DNA of 53,907 nucleotides from Actinoplanes sp. KI2. Its GTDB lineage: Bacteria > Actinomycetota > Actinomycetes > Mycobacteriales > Micromonosporaceae. The notes below the pieces were generated by a model, which made no database searches, was not told the origin of the DNA, and saw only the letters and a program-made list of their open reading frames with translations. This document shows, one piece after another, positions 1 to 7,327 of the stretch. A program made the position numbers and the translations under genes. Position 1 is the first letter of the stretch. Every line of letters begins with the position of its first letter. The stretch spans positions 1 to 53,907 of the forward strand of contig NZ_JAOSZE010000058.1 of the NCBI RefSeq assembly GCF_025630775.1, given 5' to 3'.

Positions 1-35
1 ACATCGGAATCCTTTCCGGAGGGTTGGGGAGTTGA

Positions 36-1034
36 CTAGACGGTGGGGCTGACCTTGGCCGCCTTGTGTCCTTGAACAGCTTGAGCGGTGCGCTGGAAGG
101 AAGCGTGGGATCGTTCGTGGGTTCGCTGTGCGACCGCGACGTAGAGCAGGTCGAGGACGACGAGCTGCGGGTGCCGGGCGGAAAGCGCGTCCGGCCGGAA
201 GGTTGTCGCCTGCGTCGCGGTCAGCAGGACGATGTCGGCGAGATCGGCCAGCGGCGATCGCGGGAAGCTGGTCAGCGCGATCGTGGTGGCGCCCCGGCTG
301 CCCGCCTCGGCGAGCAGCTCGATGGTCTCGCCCGTCTCGCCGCTGTGTGAGATGCCGAGCGCGACATCGCCGGGCCGGGACAGGGCGGCGCTGGCGAGGC
401 CGTTGTGCACGTCGGTCCACGCCCACACGGGTACGCCGATCCGGTGCAGGCTGAACTGCATCTCATCGCCGACCAGCGCGCTTCCGCTGGCGCCGAAGAT
501 GTTCACGCGCGCCGCGGTGGCGATCGCGGTCGCGGCACGCTCCACCTCGGCCAGATCGAGCAGGGCGGCGGTGTCGTGCATGGCCTTGGTGTCGGCCGCC
601 ATGATCTGGCCGAGCACCCGCTCGAGGGGGTCGCTGGGCTGGATCTCCCGGCCGATGTCCACCGTCCAGCCGGCGGCCCGGGCCCGCCCGGTCTCCGCGG
701 CGATGCCGAGGCGCAGGTCCGCGTACCCCTCGAAGCCGACGGCCCGGCAGAACCGGGTCACCGTGGCAGGCGAGGTTCCGCTGCGCTCGGCGAGCTCGAC
801 GATGGTGGCTCGCGATGCGGCGGCCGGGTCGGCGATGACCTGCTCGGCCACCCGGCGCAGCGCGCCGGTGAAGTCCGGCAGCAAGGTCCGCACCCGCGCC
901 AGCACCCCGTCGCCGGTCGCGTGCGCCGTGCCCGCGCTGCCTGCGACACCCCCGTTCGCGAGGTCCTGGTCGTCGTTGGTCAGCAGGCCACCGCGCGCGG
1001 TCGATGCGGAACCGTTCACCTCCGGCTCAGCCAT
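36..1034 (-). CDS. MurR/RpiR-family transcriptional regulator (HTH + SIS)
   Basis: This 332-residue protein has an N-terminal HTH_6-type helix-turn-helix at about residues 76-101 (motif ATIVELAERSGTSPATVTRF) and a C-terminal SIS sugar-phosphate-binding fold at about 175-300, with the typical GASGSA and SHSGETGET loops. Proteins of this family sense phosphosugars and control aminosugar or sugar catabolism. The ATG at 1034 follows a strong GGAGGAG ribosome site. Two AT-rich, partly palindromic elements lie 36-87 bp upstream and are plausible auto-operators. Just downstream, on the same strand, an AAGGA site and an ATG at positions 4-2 suggest that the next operon gene begins at the window edge. 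The first 40 residues are low-complexity and probably not part of the fold. The family call is firm; the effector is unknown. Confidence 0.93.
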   Translation of the reverse strand: MAEPEVNGSASTARGGLLTNDDQDLANGGVAGSAGTAHATGDGVLARVRTLLPDFTGALRRVAEQVIADPAAASRATIVELAERSGTSPATVTRFCRAVGFEGYADLRLGIAAETGRARAAGWTVDIGREIQPSDPLERVLGQIMAADTKAMHDTAALLDLAEVERAATAIATAARVNIFGASGSALVGDEMQFSLHRIGVPVWAWTDVHNGLASAALSRPGDVALGISHSGETGETIELLAEAGSRGATTIALTSFPRSPLADLADIVLLTATQATTFRPDALSARHPQLVVLDLLYVAVAQRTHERSHASFQRTAQAVQGHKAAKVSPTV

Positions 1035-1069
1035 TCGCCACTCCTCCGCGAGACTTGTTCACCAACGCG

Positions 1070-1122
1070 GTAAAATTTCTTACTGAAGAGCGGCCTTGTC
1101 AAGAGGCCTGGGAGAAATTTTC
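1070..1122. promoter_or_regulatory. Putative paired RpiR operator
   Basis: Two AT-rich elements stand out in GC-rich DNA: GTAAAATTTCTTAC (1070-1083, an imperfect palindrome) and AGAAATTTT (1113-1121). The core AAAATTTCT is repeated in inverted orientation, with centres about 42 bp apart. They sit upstream of the RpiR start. That they are operators is inference. Confidence 0.45.
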
Positions 1123-1222
1123 AACCACGACGCTGAACTGCAACGAGGTGGCGACCGGGCGGTCGGCCCGCCGACCTACGACAGGCCACGAAAATAGTTC
1201 TTACCCGACAGGTCGCGCGGCG

Positions 1223-2134
1223 TCAGCTCCACGGCAGGTGCGACCGCTCGCGCCAATAGCGCTCGGCGGGCATGGCCAGGTCAGACCGCGGATGAACCGT
1301 GATCCCTTCCGCGCGCAGGTTCGACGTCAGCTGGTCGGCCGTCGCGGCTCCGGAGAGCACGATGGTCGCCCACGACTGGCTCAACGCCGCCGCGAGGGCG
1401 ACGGCATCGCCGGGAGCGTGCTCGCCCACGGCGAGACGGCCGTTGCCGAGGGCCTCCTTGACGATGACCAGGCACCCCGCGTCGTACGCCTCGGCGAGCG
1501 CCGGGCCCGCGCTGGGTTCCAGCAGGTTCCAGGTGGCCTGCACGCTGCGGAACAGCGGTCGCCCGCCGACCCGGACGCCGAGCGCGGCCCGGATCGCCGC
1601 GGCCTGCGCGGGACCGCTGGTCGACAACCCGACGACCGTGCCTCGCTCGGCGAGGCCCGCAAGCCGGGCGTGCAGGGCCGCGTCGTGCAGCGCGGGGCTG
1701 TCCGGGGTGACCGAGTGGATGTGGTAGAGATCGAGGCGGTCGCCGAGCAGGGCCAGGGTCTCGCCGAGCTGCCGGTCGAAGGTGGCGACGCTGTGGTCCT
1801 TGACCTCGTGCACGTCGGCATCCATCCGCCAGCCGCCCGTGTAGGCGTAGCCCCACTTGCTGCCGACCACCGCATCGTGCACGTCCGGCCGGGCCTGCAG
1901 CCACTGGGCCAGGAATTCCTCGGCCCGTCCGTAGGAGCGGGCGACGTCGAAATACCGCACGCCGGCCCCGTACGCCCGATCCAGAAGTTCGTGCGCCCGG
2001 GAGCGCATCGCCTCGACCGTCCGCTCGGCCGGCAGATCTCCGGCCCGCCCGAGATTGATGTACGCGGGGCGCCCGACGGCCGCCAGCCCCAGCCCGATAC
2101 GGGACGCTCCCGCCAGCCGCTCGACGATCTCCAC
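1223..2134 (-). CDS. Aldo/keto reductase
   Basis: This 303-residue single-domain TIM-barrel oxidoreductase resembles the D-threo-aldose 1-dehydrogenase-like AKRs. The expected catalytic tetrad is visible: Asp63 and Tyr68 (FDVARSYG), Lys93 (GSKWGY) and His138 or His140 (LYHIHS). Such enzymes use NAD(P)H to reduce, or NAD(P) to oxidise, carbonyl and sugar substrates. The chosen GTG at 2134 is where similarity to the family begins (VERLAGASRIGLGLAAV). The frame stays open another 130 codons upstream, but that part is antisense-like and overlaps the HD remnant. A short hairpin, AACGCC-TGGG-GGCGTT (2145-2160), lies just upstream of the start. The substrate cannot be inferred. Confidence 0.9.
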   Translation of the reverse strand: MEIVERLAGASRIGLGLAAVGRPAYINLGRAGDLPAERTVEAMRSRAHELLDRAYGAGVRYFDVARSYGRAEEFLAQWLQARPDVHDAVVGSKWGYAYTGGWRMDADVHEVKDHSVATFDRQLGETLALLGDRLDLYHIHSVTPDSPALHDAALHARLAGLAERGTVVGLSTSGPAQAAAIRAALGVRVGGRPLFRSVQATWNLLEPSAGPALAEAYDAGCLVIVKEALGNGRLAVGEHAPGDAVALAAALSQSWATIVLSGAATADQLTSNLRAEGITVHPRSDLAMPAERYWRERSHLPWS

Positions 2135-2172
2135 GCCCCTATTCAACGCCTGGGGGCGTTCGGCGCGCAGCG

Positions 2173-2580
2173 TCACCGCCGTTCGTGTCCGGGCGCCCCC
2201 TCGTCGTGCGGATCGGCCGGCGGGTCGGCCGTGTCGTCCAGGCGCCGTTCGACCCGCCGCACGGCGGCCCGGAGCCGGGGCGTCCGCTGCCGCTGTGCCT
2301 TGGCGTTGGGCGAGTCCGGCCCGTGCCGGCGCAGCATGTCCTCGAGACGCTGCTCGAAGTCCATGACCCGCCCGTTGGGCCCGACGGTCTGGTCCGCGTA
2401 GGTCAGCGCGTCGGCGACCGGCGTCTCCTCGCGCGGAAATGGGGCGAGACGATCGGCCAGGCCGCGTACCTGCGCGACGCACAACGCCTCGGAGTGGTGC
2501 GCGACCAGGCCCGCCAGGCAACCGGCGCATTGACGAGGGTCACGGTAATCCCGAAACCCTAACCGGCCGAATACACCACA
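2173..2580 (-). pseudogene. C-terminal remnant of an HD-domain phosphohydrolase-like protein
   Basis: From about 2530 leftward the frame reads as the C-terminal half of an actinobacterial HD-domain protein. It contains the LVAHHSEA segment, then GLADRLAPFP, TPVADALTYADQTVGPNG and the helical FEQRLEDMLRRHGPDS tail. The N-terminal half, which should hold the metal-binding H...HD (LHDIG-type) motif, is absent: the frame is closed by TAA at 2581-2583, and residues before CLAGLVAHH do not resemble the family. A TTG at 2484 could still drive a 103-residue product, but it would lack the catalytic core. It ends 38 bp before the aldo/keto reductase start. I read it as a truncated gene; a domesticated small protein is the alternative. 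Confidence 0.6.
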
Positions 2581-2618
2581 TTAGACAACTCTAAGATGGA
2601 CATACGGTAATGAACGAA

Positions 2619-2987
2619 CTAACGGATCGCTTGGAGGGTGATGGCGGCCGCTAGCGCTGCGATCGCGAGCAGCAGATAGCCGACCGTCGCGAGGAGGAAG
2701 CGGTGTTCGTGCGCGCGCAGGTGGGTGACGATCGCCCCCAGGAAGAACAGGACGAGCCCGATCGCCGCCGCAACGCCGATGTACGGCACGCCGAGGAGCC
2801 CGAGAAGCAGGCCCAGGGCACCGGCGGTCTTGAGCGTGCCGAGCATCGGCAGCCAGGAGGTGGGAACACCGACCTTGTTCGCGTTGGCCACGGCGACCGT
2901 CCCACGGGTGAAGTCGGCCCAGGCCGCGTAGACGTTGGCCGCGATCGCGGCGACCGTGACGACCGCGCACAGCACGAACACCGGCAT
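2619..2987 (-). CDS. DoxX-like small membrane protein
   Basis: This 122-residue protein has four predicted transmembrane helices (about residues 2-22, 45-66, 70-90 and 98-117) and the pattern of the DoxX-like family, including the conserved SWLPMLGTLKTAGALGLLLGL segment in helix 2. Family members are integral membrane proteins of poorly defined function, some linked to redox or thiol stress. The ATG at 2987 lies 19 bp after the stop of the upstream LuxR-type regulator on the same strand, so the two are probably co-transcribed. The family call is reliable; the role is not known. Confidence 0.85.
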   Translation of the reverse strand: MPVFVLCAVVTVAAIAANVYAAWADFTRGTVAVANANKVGVPTSWLPMLGTLKTAGALGLLLGLLGVPYIGVAAAIGLVLFFLGAIVTHLRAHEHRFLLATVGYLLLAIAALAAAITLQAIR

Positions 2988-3006
2988 TTGCGCTCATCCC
3001 CTTCCG

Positions 3007-5757
3007 TCAAACGCGCACCGCGGTGGACAGTGCCTGCCGCAGCTCGCGGCGGGAGGCGATGCCGAGCTTGACGAAGACCTTGCGCAGGTGCCATTCGACG
3101 GTACGGGCGCTGACGAACAGCTCGGCTCCGATCTCCGCGTTCGTGCGGCCGTCGCGAGCCATCCGGGCGATGTGCTCCTCCTGCGGGGTCAGCTCGTCGG
3201 CCACACCGGGGCGGCGTCTGCGCACCTTCTCGCCGGTGGCACGCAGCTCCCGGCGGGCCCGCTCGGCGAACGCGCCGAGGCCCATCGCGGTGCTCATCGC
3301 GTACGCGGTCTGCAGGTGTTTCTTGGCTTCGGAGCGCCGATTCTCCCGGCGCAGCCACTCCCCGAGCAGCAGATGCGCCCGTGTGAGGTCGGGTCGCAGC
3401 CTGGTCCGGCCCAGCCGCTCGATCGCCTCGCGGTAGCGCTGCTCGGCGTCCCGGCCCTCGCTGAGCAGCGCCTCGCAGCGTGCGGCGAGGCCCATGGCCC
3501 AGTCCGAACCTTCCACCAGGTATCCGGACAGGCGCTTCAGCGCCGTCCTGCCCTCGGCCGGATCGCCGTCGCGGGCGACGGCCTCGACCAGCTCGGCGAG
3601 AGCGAACGGGGTCAGGAACGACAGCTCGTCGGCGGCGACCTCGCGGGCGGCCGCGGCGGCGACCTGGTGGCGGCCGAGACCGTTGTTCAGGACCGCCGTG
3701 GCGAGGCTCTCGATCTGCAGGGCGTAGCCGTCACCGTGGTCGATCGCCTCGGTGTCGAGGGCCGCCATCCGGGCGGTCAGCTCCGCCTGGCGGCCCTGGT
3801 AGGCGGCGAGCAGGTGAGCACCGTACGCCGCCATGGGGATCCCGGTCGCCTCCTTGACGGCATCGTGCTCGGCCACCACCGCCGCCGCAGCCTCCAGGTC
3901 GCCGCAGTGCGTGGTCATGAACCCGTGGTGGTTGAGCGAGAGAACCAGCGAAGTCAGCGCCCCGGAGCCGCGGGCAAGCTCCACCTGACGACCGCTCAGC
4001 TCGGCCCAGCCGTCGGCGTCCCAGAGCGCGAAAGCCGCCGTGGTCGCGCTGCGTCCCCATTGCAGCCAGTCGTCGGTGGACACCCTGTCCTCGCGGAACA
4101 GCTCGACGGCCTGCCGCAGTGCCGGCGCCGCCGCGGCGCGGTCCTCGAGGATCGCCGTGGCCAGGCCGTCGAGGAGCAGGTCGGACGGCCGGGCGTCGGC
4201 GGGCCGGGGAGCGGCGCGGGCCGCCCGGCAAACCGTACGGAGATCACCGCCGGGCGCGGCGAACTGGCCGGCGAGAACCGCGGCCCACCACGCCTGCAGG
4301 TAGGTGTCGCGGGCCAGGCGTACGTCGAGCGACTGCAGCCGGGAGGCGGCCCGCAAGAGCCGGACCGGCGCCTCGCGCCCGGGGTTCGCGGCCGCTTCGA
4401 TCTGCCCGGCGAGCTGCTCGGCCCGGGCCCGCTGCAGGTCGTCGCCGGCCCTCGCGGCGGCTTCGCCGGCGAAGTCACGCGCCGCGTCGAACGCGCCCGC
4501 CCGGAGGTGGGCCAGCGCGGCGGCGTACGCCCGGTCGGCCCGGCGCACCGGGTCGGCGGTGAGCGCCATGGAGCGCTGCAGAAACGCGGCGGCGGCCGGG
4601 AGCCCGGCCCGGGCCTGCGCCGTCGCGGCGCTGCGCTCCAGCTCCAGGGCGAGGTGCTCATCGGGTCCGCCGGCGGCGCCGGCGAGATGCCACACCCGCC
4701 GCTCGGGGTCCGCCTCGACGTCGGTCGCCTGCGCGAGGGCATGGTGGACGGCCCGTCGATCGGCGGGCGCCCCGGCCAGATACGCCGCCGATCGGACCAG
4801 CGGATGCCGGAATCGGACGCCGCCGCCGATCTCGAGCAGGTCCTCCGCCCCGGCCGCCTCGGCGGCCTCGTGCCCGATCCCGAGCGTCGAGGCGGCCCGC
4901 CACACCAGGGCCGCATCCCCGGTCGGGTCGGCCGCGGCGAGCAGCATCAGGTGCCGGGTCGGCGTCGGCAGGGCGCGAACCCGGCCGAGATAGCGGGCGT
5001 GGAGCTGGTCGGAGACGGTGGCCGTGGCCGGGATGGCGAAGCCGCCGGCGAGTTCGGCGGGACTCATGCCCTTCGGGAACTCGAGAAGGCCAAGCGGGTT
5101 GCCCCTTGCTTCGGCGACGATCCGATCGCGTACGCGCGGGTCCAGATGCCCTCGAACTGTCGCGTCGAGCAGTGCCCGGGCATCGGCGTCGGTGAGCCCA
5201 CCGACGGTGAGGGTGGGCAGCCCGCGGAGGGTTTGCTCGTCGCCGGTCTCCCGCGCGGCAACCACCAGCAGCACTGCCTCGGCCAGCAGCCGCCGGGCGA
5301 CGAAGCCGAGCACCTGCGACGACGTCTCGTCCAGCCACTGCGCGTCGTCGACGAGGCAGACGATCGGCCGTTCGACGGACGCCTCGGCGAGCAGCCCGAG
5401 CACGGCCAGGCCGACGATGAACCGGTCCGGCGGGATCCCGTCGGCCACGCCGAACGCGACGCGAACGGCGTGGGCCTGTGGCTCGGGCAGGGCGCCGAGG
5501 TGGGCGAGCAGCGGCGCGCAGAGTTGGTGCAGGGCGGCGAACGGCATGGCGAGTTCCGACTCGACACCGGCGATCTGGATGATCCGGCAGCCCGCGGCCT
5601 TACCGGCGGCGTAGTGCAGCAACGCGGTCTTGCCGATCCCCGCCTCGCCGCGGATCACCAGCACCCCGCCGCCGCCCGCGCGCACGCCGGCCAGGGCGTC
5701 ATCCAGGACGTTGCGCTCCCGGGTGCGTCCTCGGAAGGCGGGCGTACGGTGCGCCAC
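3007..5757 (-). CDS. LuxR-family transcriptional regulator with N-terminal AAA ATPase (LAL/STAND)
   Basis: This large regulator of about 916 residues has an N-terminal ATPase domain with Walker A GEAGIGKT (37-44) and Walker B CLVDDAQWLD (134-143). A long helical repeat region follows, then a C-terminal LuxR/GerE helix-turn-helix in the last 65 residues (ELTPQEEHIARMA ... SARTVEWHLRKVFVKLGI). LAL proteins couple nucleotide and inducer binding to activation of nearby operons. The start is a tandem GTG pair (5760, 5757); GAGG lies 7 bp before the second, which I chose. The frame extends far upstream, but only as the antisense of the epoxide hydrolase. It is transcribed divergently from that hydrolase and is followed by the DoxX-like gene. 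A close paralogue lies at 7328-10075. Confidence 0.92.
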   Translation of the reverse strand: MAHRTPAFRGRTRERNVLDDALAGVRAGGGGVLVIRGEAGIGKTALLHYAAGKAAGCRIIQIAGVESELAMPFAALHQLCAPLLAHLGALPEPQAHAVRVAFGVADGIPPDRFIVGLAVLGLLAEASVERPIVCLVDDAQWLDETSSQVLGFVARRLLAEAVLLVVAARETGDEQTLRGLPTLTVGGLTDADARALLDATVRGHLDPRVRDRIVAEARGNPLGLLEFPKGMSPAELAGGFAIPATATVSDQLHARYLGRVRALPTPTRHLMLLAAADPTGDAALVWRAASTLGIGHEAAEAAGAEDLLEIGGGVRFRHPLVRSAAYLAGAPADRRAVHHALAQATDVEADPERRVWHLAGAAGGPDEHLALELERSAATAQARAGLPAAAAFLQRSMALTADPVRRADRAYAAALAHLRAGAFDAARDFAGEAAARAGDDLQRARAEQLAGQIEAAANPGREAPVRLLRAASRLQSLDVRLARDTYLQAWWAAVLAGQFAAPGGDLRTVCRAARAAPRPADARPSDLLLDGLATAILEDRAAAAPALRQAVELFREDRVSTDDWLQWGRSATTAAFALWDADGWAELSGRQVELARGSGALTSLVLSLNHHGFMTTHCGDLEAAAAVVAEHDAVKEATGIPMAAYGAHLLAAYQGRQAELTARMAALDTEAIDHGDGYALQIESLATAVLNNGLGRHQVAAAAAREVAADELSFLTPFALAELVEAVARDGDPAEGRTALKRLSGYLVEGSDWAMGLAARCEALLSEGRDAEQRYREAIERLGRTRLRPDLTRAHLLLGEWLRRENRRSEAKKHLQTAYAMSTAMGLGAFAERARRELRATGEKVRRRRPGVADELTPQEEHIARMARDGRTNAEIGAELFVSARTVEWHLRKVFVKLGIASRRELRQALSTAVRV

Positions 5758-6003
5758 CACGCCCTCAACATAGAGCCGGGACCGGGCCCGGGTAACCCCC
5801 GATGTGACGGCGGTAACCAGGCCGCACCCTCGCTCGCCGGCCGGGTGACGACCAGGGTGTTTCACTGGTGCGAGCCGTGCCGGGGCCTGGCCAGGCTGAG
5901 GGCATCCCGGAAGCACGGATTCGCCGGACCGCCCAGGTGGCGCTCGCCCGCCGGTCGGATCTGCGGCTTCTCTGCGCTGAGTTCGAGAAAGGCAGTGTCC
6001 GAC

Positions 6004-7206
6004 ATGACCACGCCCGATCAGCAGACAGGCAGCGCCATCCGGCCGTACACCGTCCAGATCCCCAAGGATGCGCTCGACGATCTCCGGCGTCGTCTGGCCG
6101 CGACCCGCTGGCCGACCAGGGAGATTGTCGGCGACCGCTCGCAGGGTGTGCAGCTGGCCACGATGGAGGCCCTGCGCCAGTACTGGGCGACCGAGTACGA
6201 CGGGCAGCGGGTCGAGTCCCGGCTGAACGCGCTGCCGCAGTTCACCACCGAGATCGACGGCGTGGACATCCACTTCGTGCACATCCGGTCCGAGCAGCCG
6301 GACGCGCTGCCGCTGATCATGACGCACGGCTGGCCGGGCTCGGTCATCGAGATGCTCGACGCGGTCGGCCCGCTCACCGACCCCACCGCGCACGGCGGCG
6401 CCGCCACGGACGCGTTCCACCTGGTGCTGCCGTCACTGCCCGGGTACGGCTTCTCCGCAGAGCCGGGCGAGGTCGGGTGGGACCTCGCCCGGACCGCGCG
6501 GGCCTGGGCCGAACTCATGCGCCGGCTCGGCTACGACCGGTACGTGGCCCAGGGTGGTGACGTCGGCGCCGGCGTCACCGACGCGATGGGACGGCTGGGC
6601 CCCGACGGGCTGGCCGGCATCCACACCAACCTGCTCGTGCCCGCGCTCAACGACCCGGCGGCGCTGCCGAACGGCACGGACGCCGAGCGCGCCGCGCTCG
6701 CCGCCATCAAGACCTTCCAGACCAGCGGGAACGGCTACTTCGTGGAGATGGCCACCCGGCCGCAGACGATCGGGTACGCGCTGCTGGACTCGCCGGCCGC
6801 ACTCGCCGCCTGGATGATCGACCACGACACCGACGCCTACTACAAGATCGCCCGCGCGTTCGTCGACGGTCAGCCCTCGGGCAACCTCACCCGCGACCAC
6901 ATCCTCGACAACATCACCACGTACTGGCTGAGCGGCACCGGCGCGTCCGCGGCCCGCTCGTACTGGGAGGCATACGGACCGGACGCGCCCGCCGCGGGCA
7001 GCCGGCCGCTCCCGCCGCCCCGGATCCCGGTCGGCTTCAGCACATTCCCCGGCGAGATCTGGCGCACGCCGCGCAGCTGGGCCGAGCAGTCCTACCCCAC
7101 GCTCACCTACTTCGGCGAGGCCGAACGCGGCGGCCACTTCGCCGCCTGGGAAGAGCCGGAACTGTTCGCGGCGGAACTGCGGGCCGCCTTCCGCACGCTG
7201 CGGTGA
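6004..7206 (+). CDS. Epoxide hydrolase (EHN domain + alpha/beta hydrolase)
   Basis: This 400-residue protein starts at the ATG at 6004 and carries the N-terminal EHN domain typical of microsomal-type epoxide hydrolases (IRPYTVQIPKDALDDLRRRL, residues 12-31). The alpha/beta-hydrolase core follows. The oxyanion-hole motif HGWPGS is at 108-113, the nucleophile is Asp186 in GGDVGAG, and the catalytic His is about residue 378 (GGHFAAWE). It would hydrolyse an epoxide to a vicinal diol through an ester intermediate. It sits between two paralogous LAL regulators, divergent from the first and 121 bp ahead of the second. Control by one or both is likely but inferred. Confidence 0.93.
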   Translation: MTTPDQQTGSAIRPYTVQIPKDALDDLRRRLAATRWPTREIVGDRSQGVQLATMEALRQYWATEYDGQRVESRLNALPQFTTEIDGVDIHFVHIRSEQPDALPLIMTHGWPGSVIEMLDAVGPLTDPTAHGGAATDAFHLVLPSLPGYGFSAEPGEVGWDLARTARAWAELMRRLGYDRYVAQGGDVGAGVTDAMGRLGPDGLAGIHTNLLVPALNDPAALPNGTDAERAALAAIKTFQTSGNGYFVEMATRPQTIGYALLDSPAALAAWMIDHDTDAYYKIARAFVDGQPSGNLTRDHILDNITTYWLSGTGASAARSYWEAYGPDAPAAGSRPLPPPRIPVGFSTFPGEIWRTPRSWAEQSYPTLTYFGEAERGGHFAAWEEPELFAAELRAAFRTLR

Positions 7207-7327
7207 CCACACACATTGACGAGTGCTGATCATTCGGACCGGGTGATGTGTTGCCGGTTGCCGGCGTGCCAAGCTGAGGCTTCACGCCTGCAACCGGACA
7301 ACGGTCGATCCAGCCGGACGGGTGGTC

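Noticed and set aside
1004..2401. Plus-strand frame of 465 codons over the aldo/keto reductase
   Set aside because: Antisense shadow of a gene with all catalytic residues; no family seen in the plus frame.
2935..6003. Long plus-strand open frame running into the epoxide hydrolase
   Set aside because: It is the antisense of the LAL regulator; protein composition is arginine/glycine-rich and family similarity starts only at the ATG at 6004.
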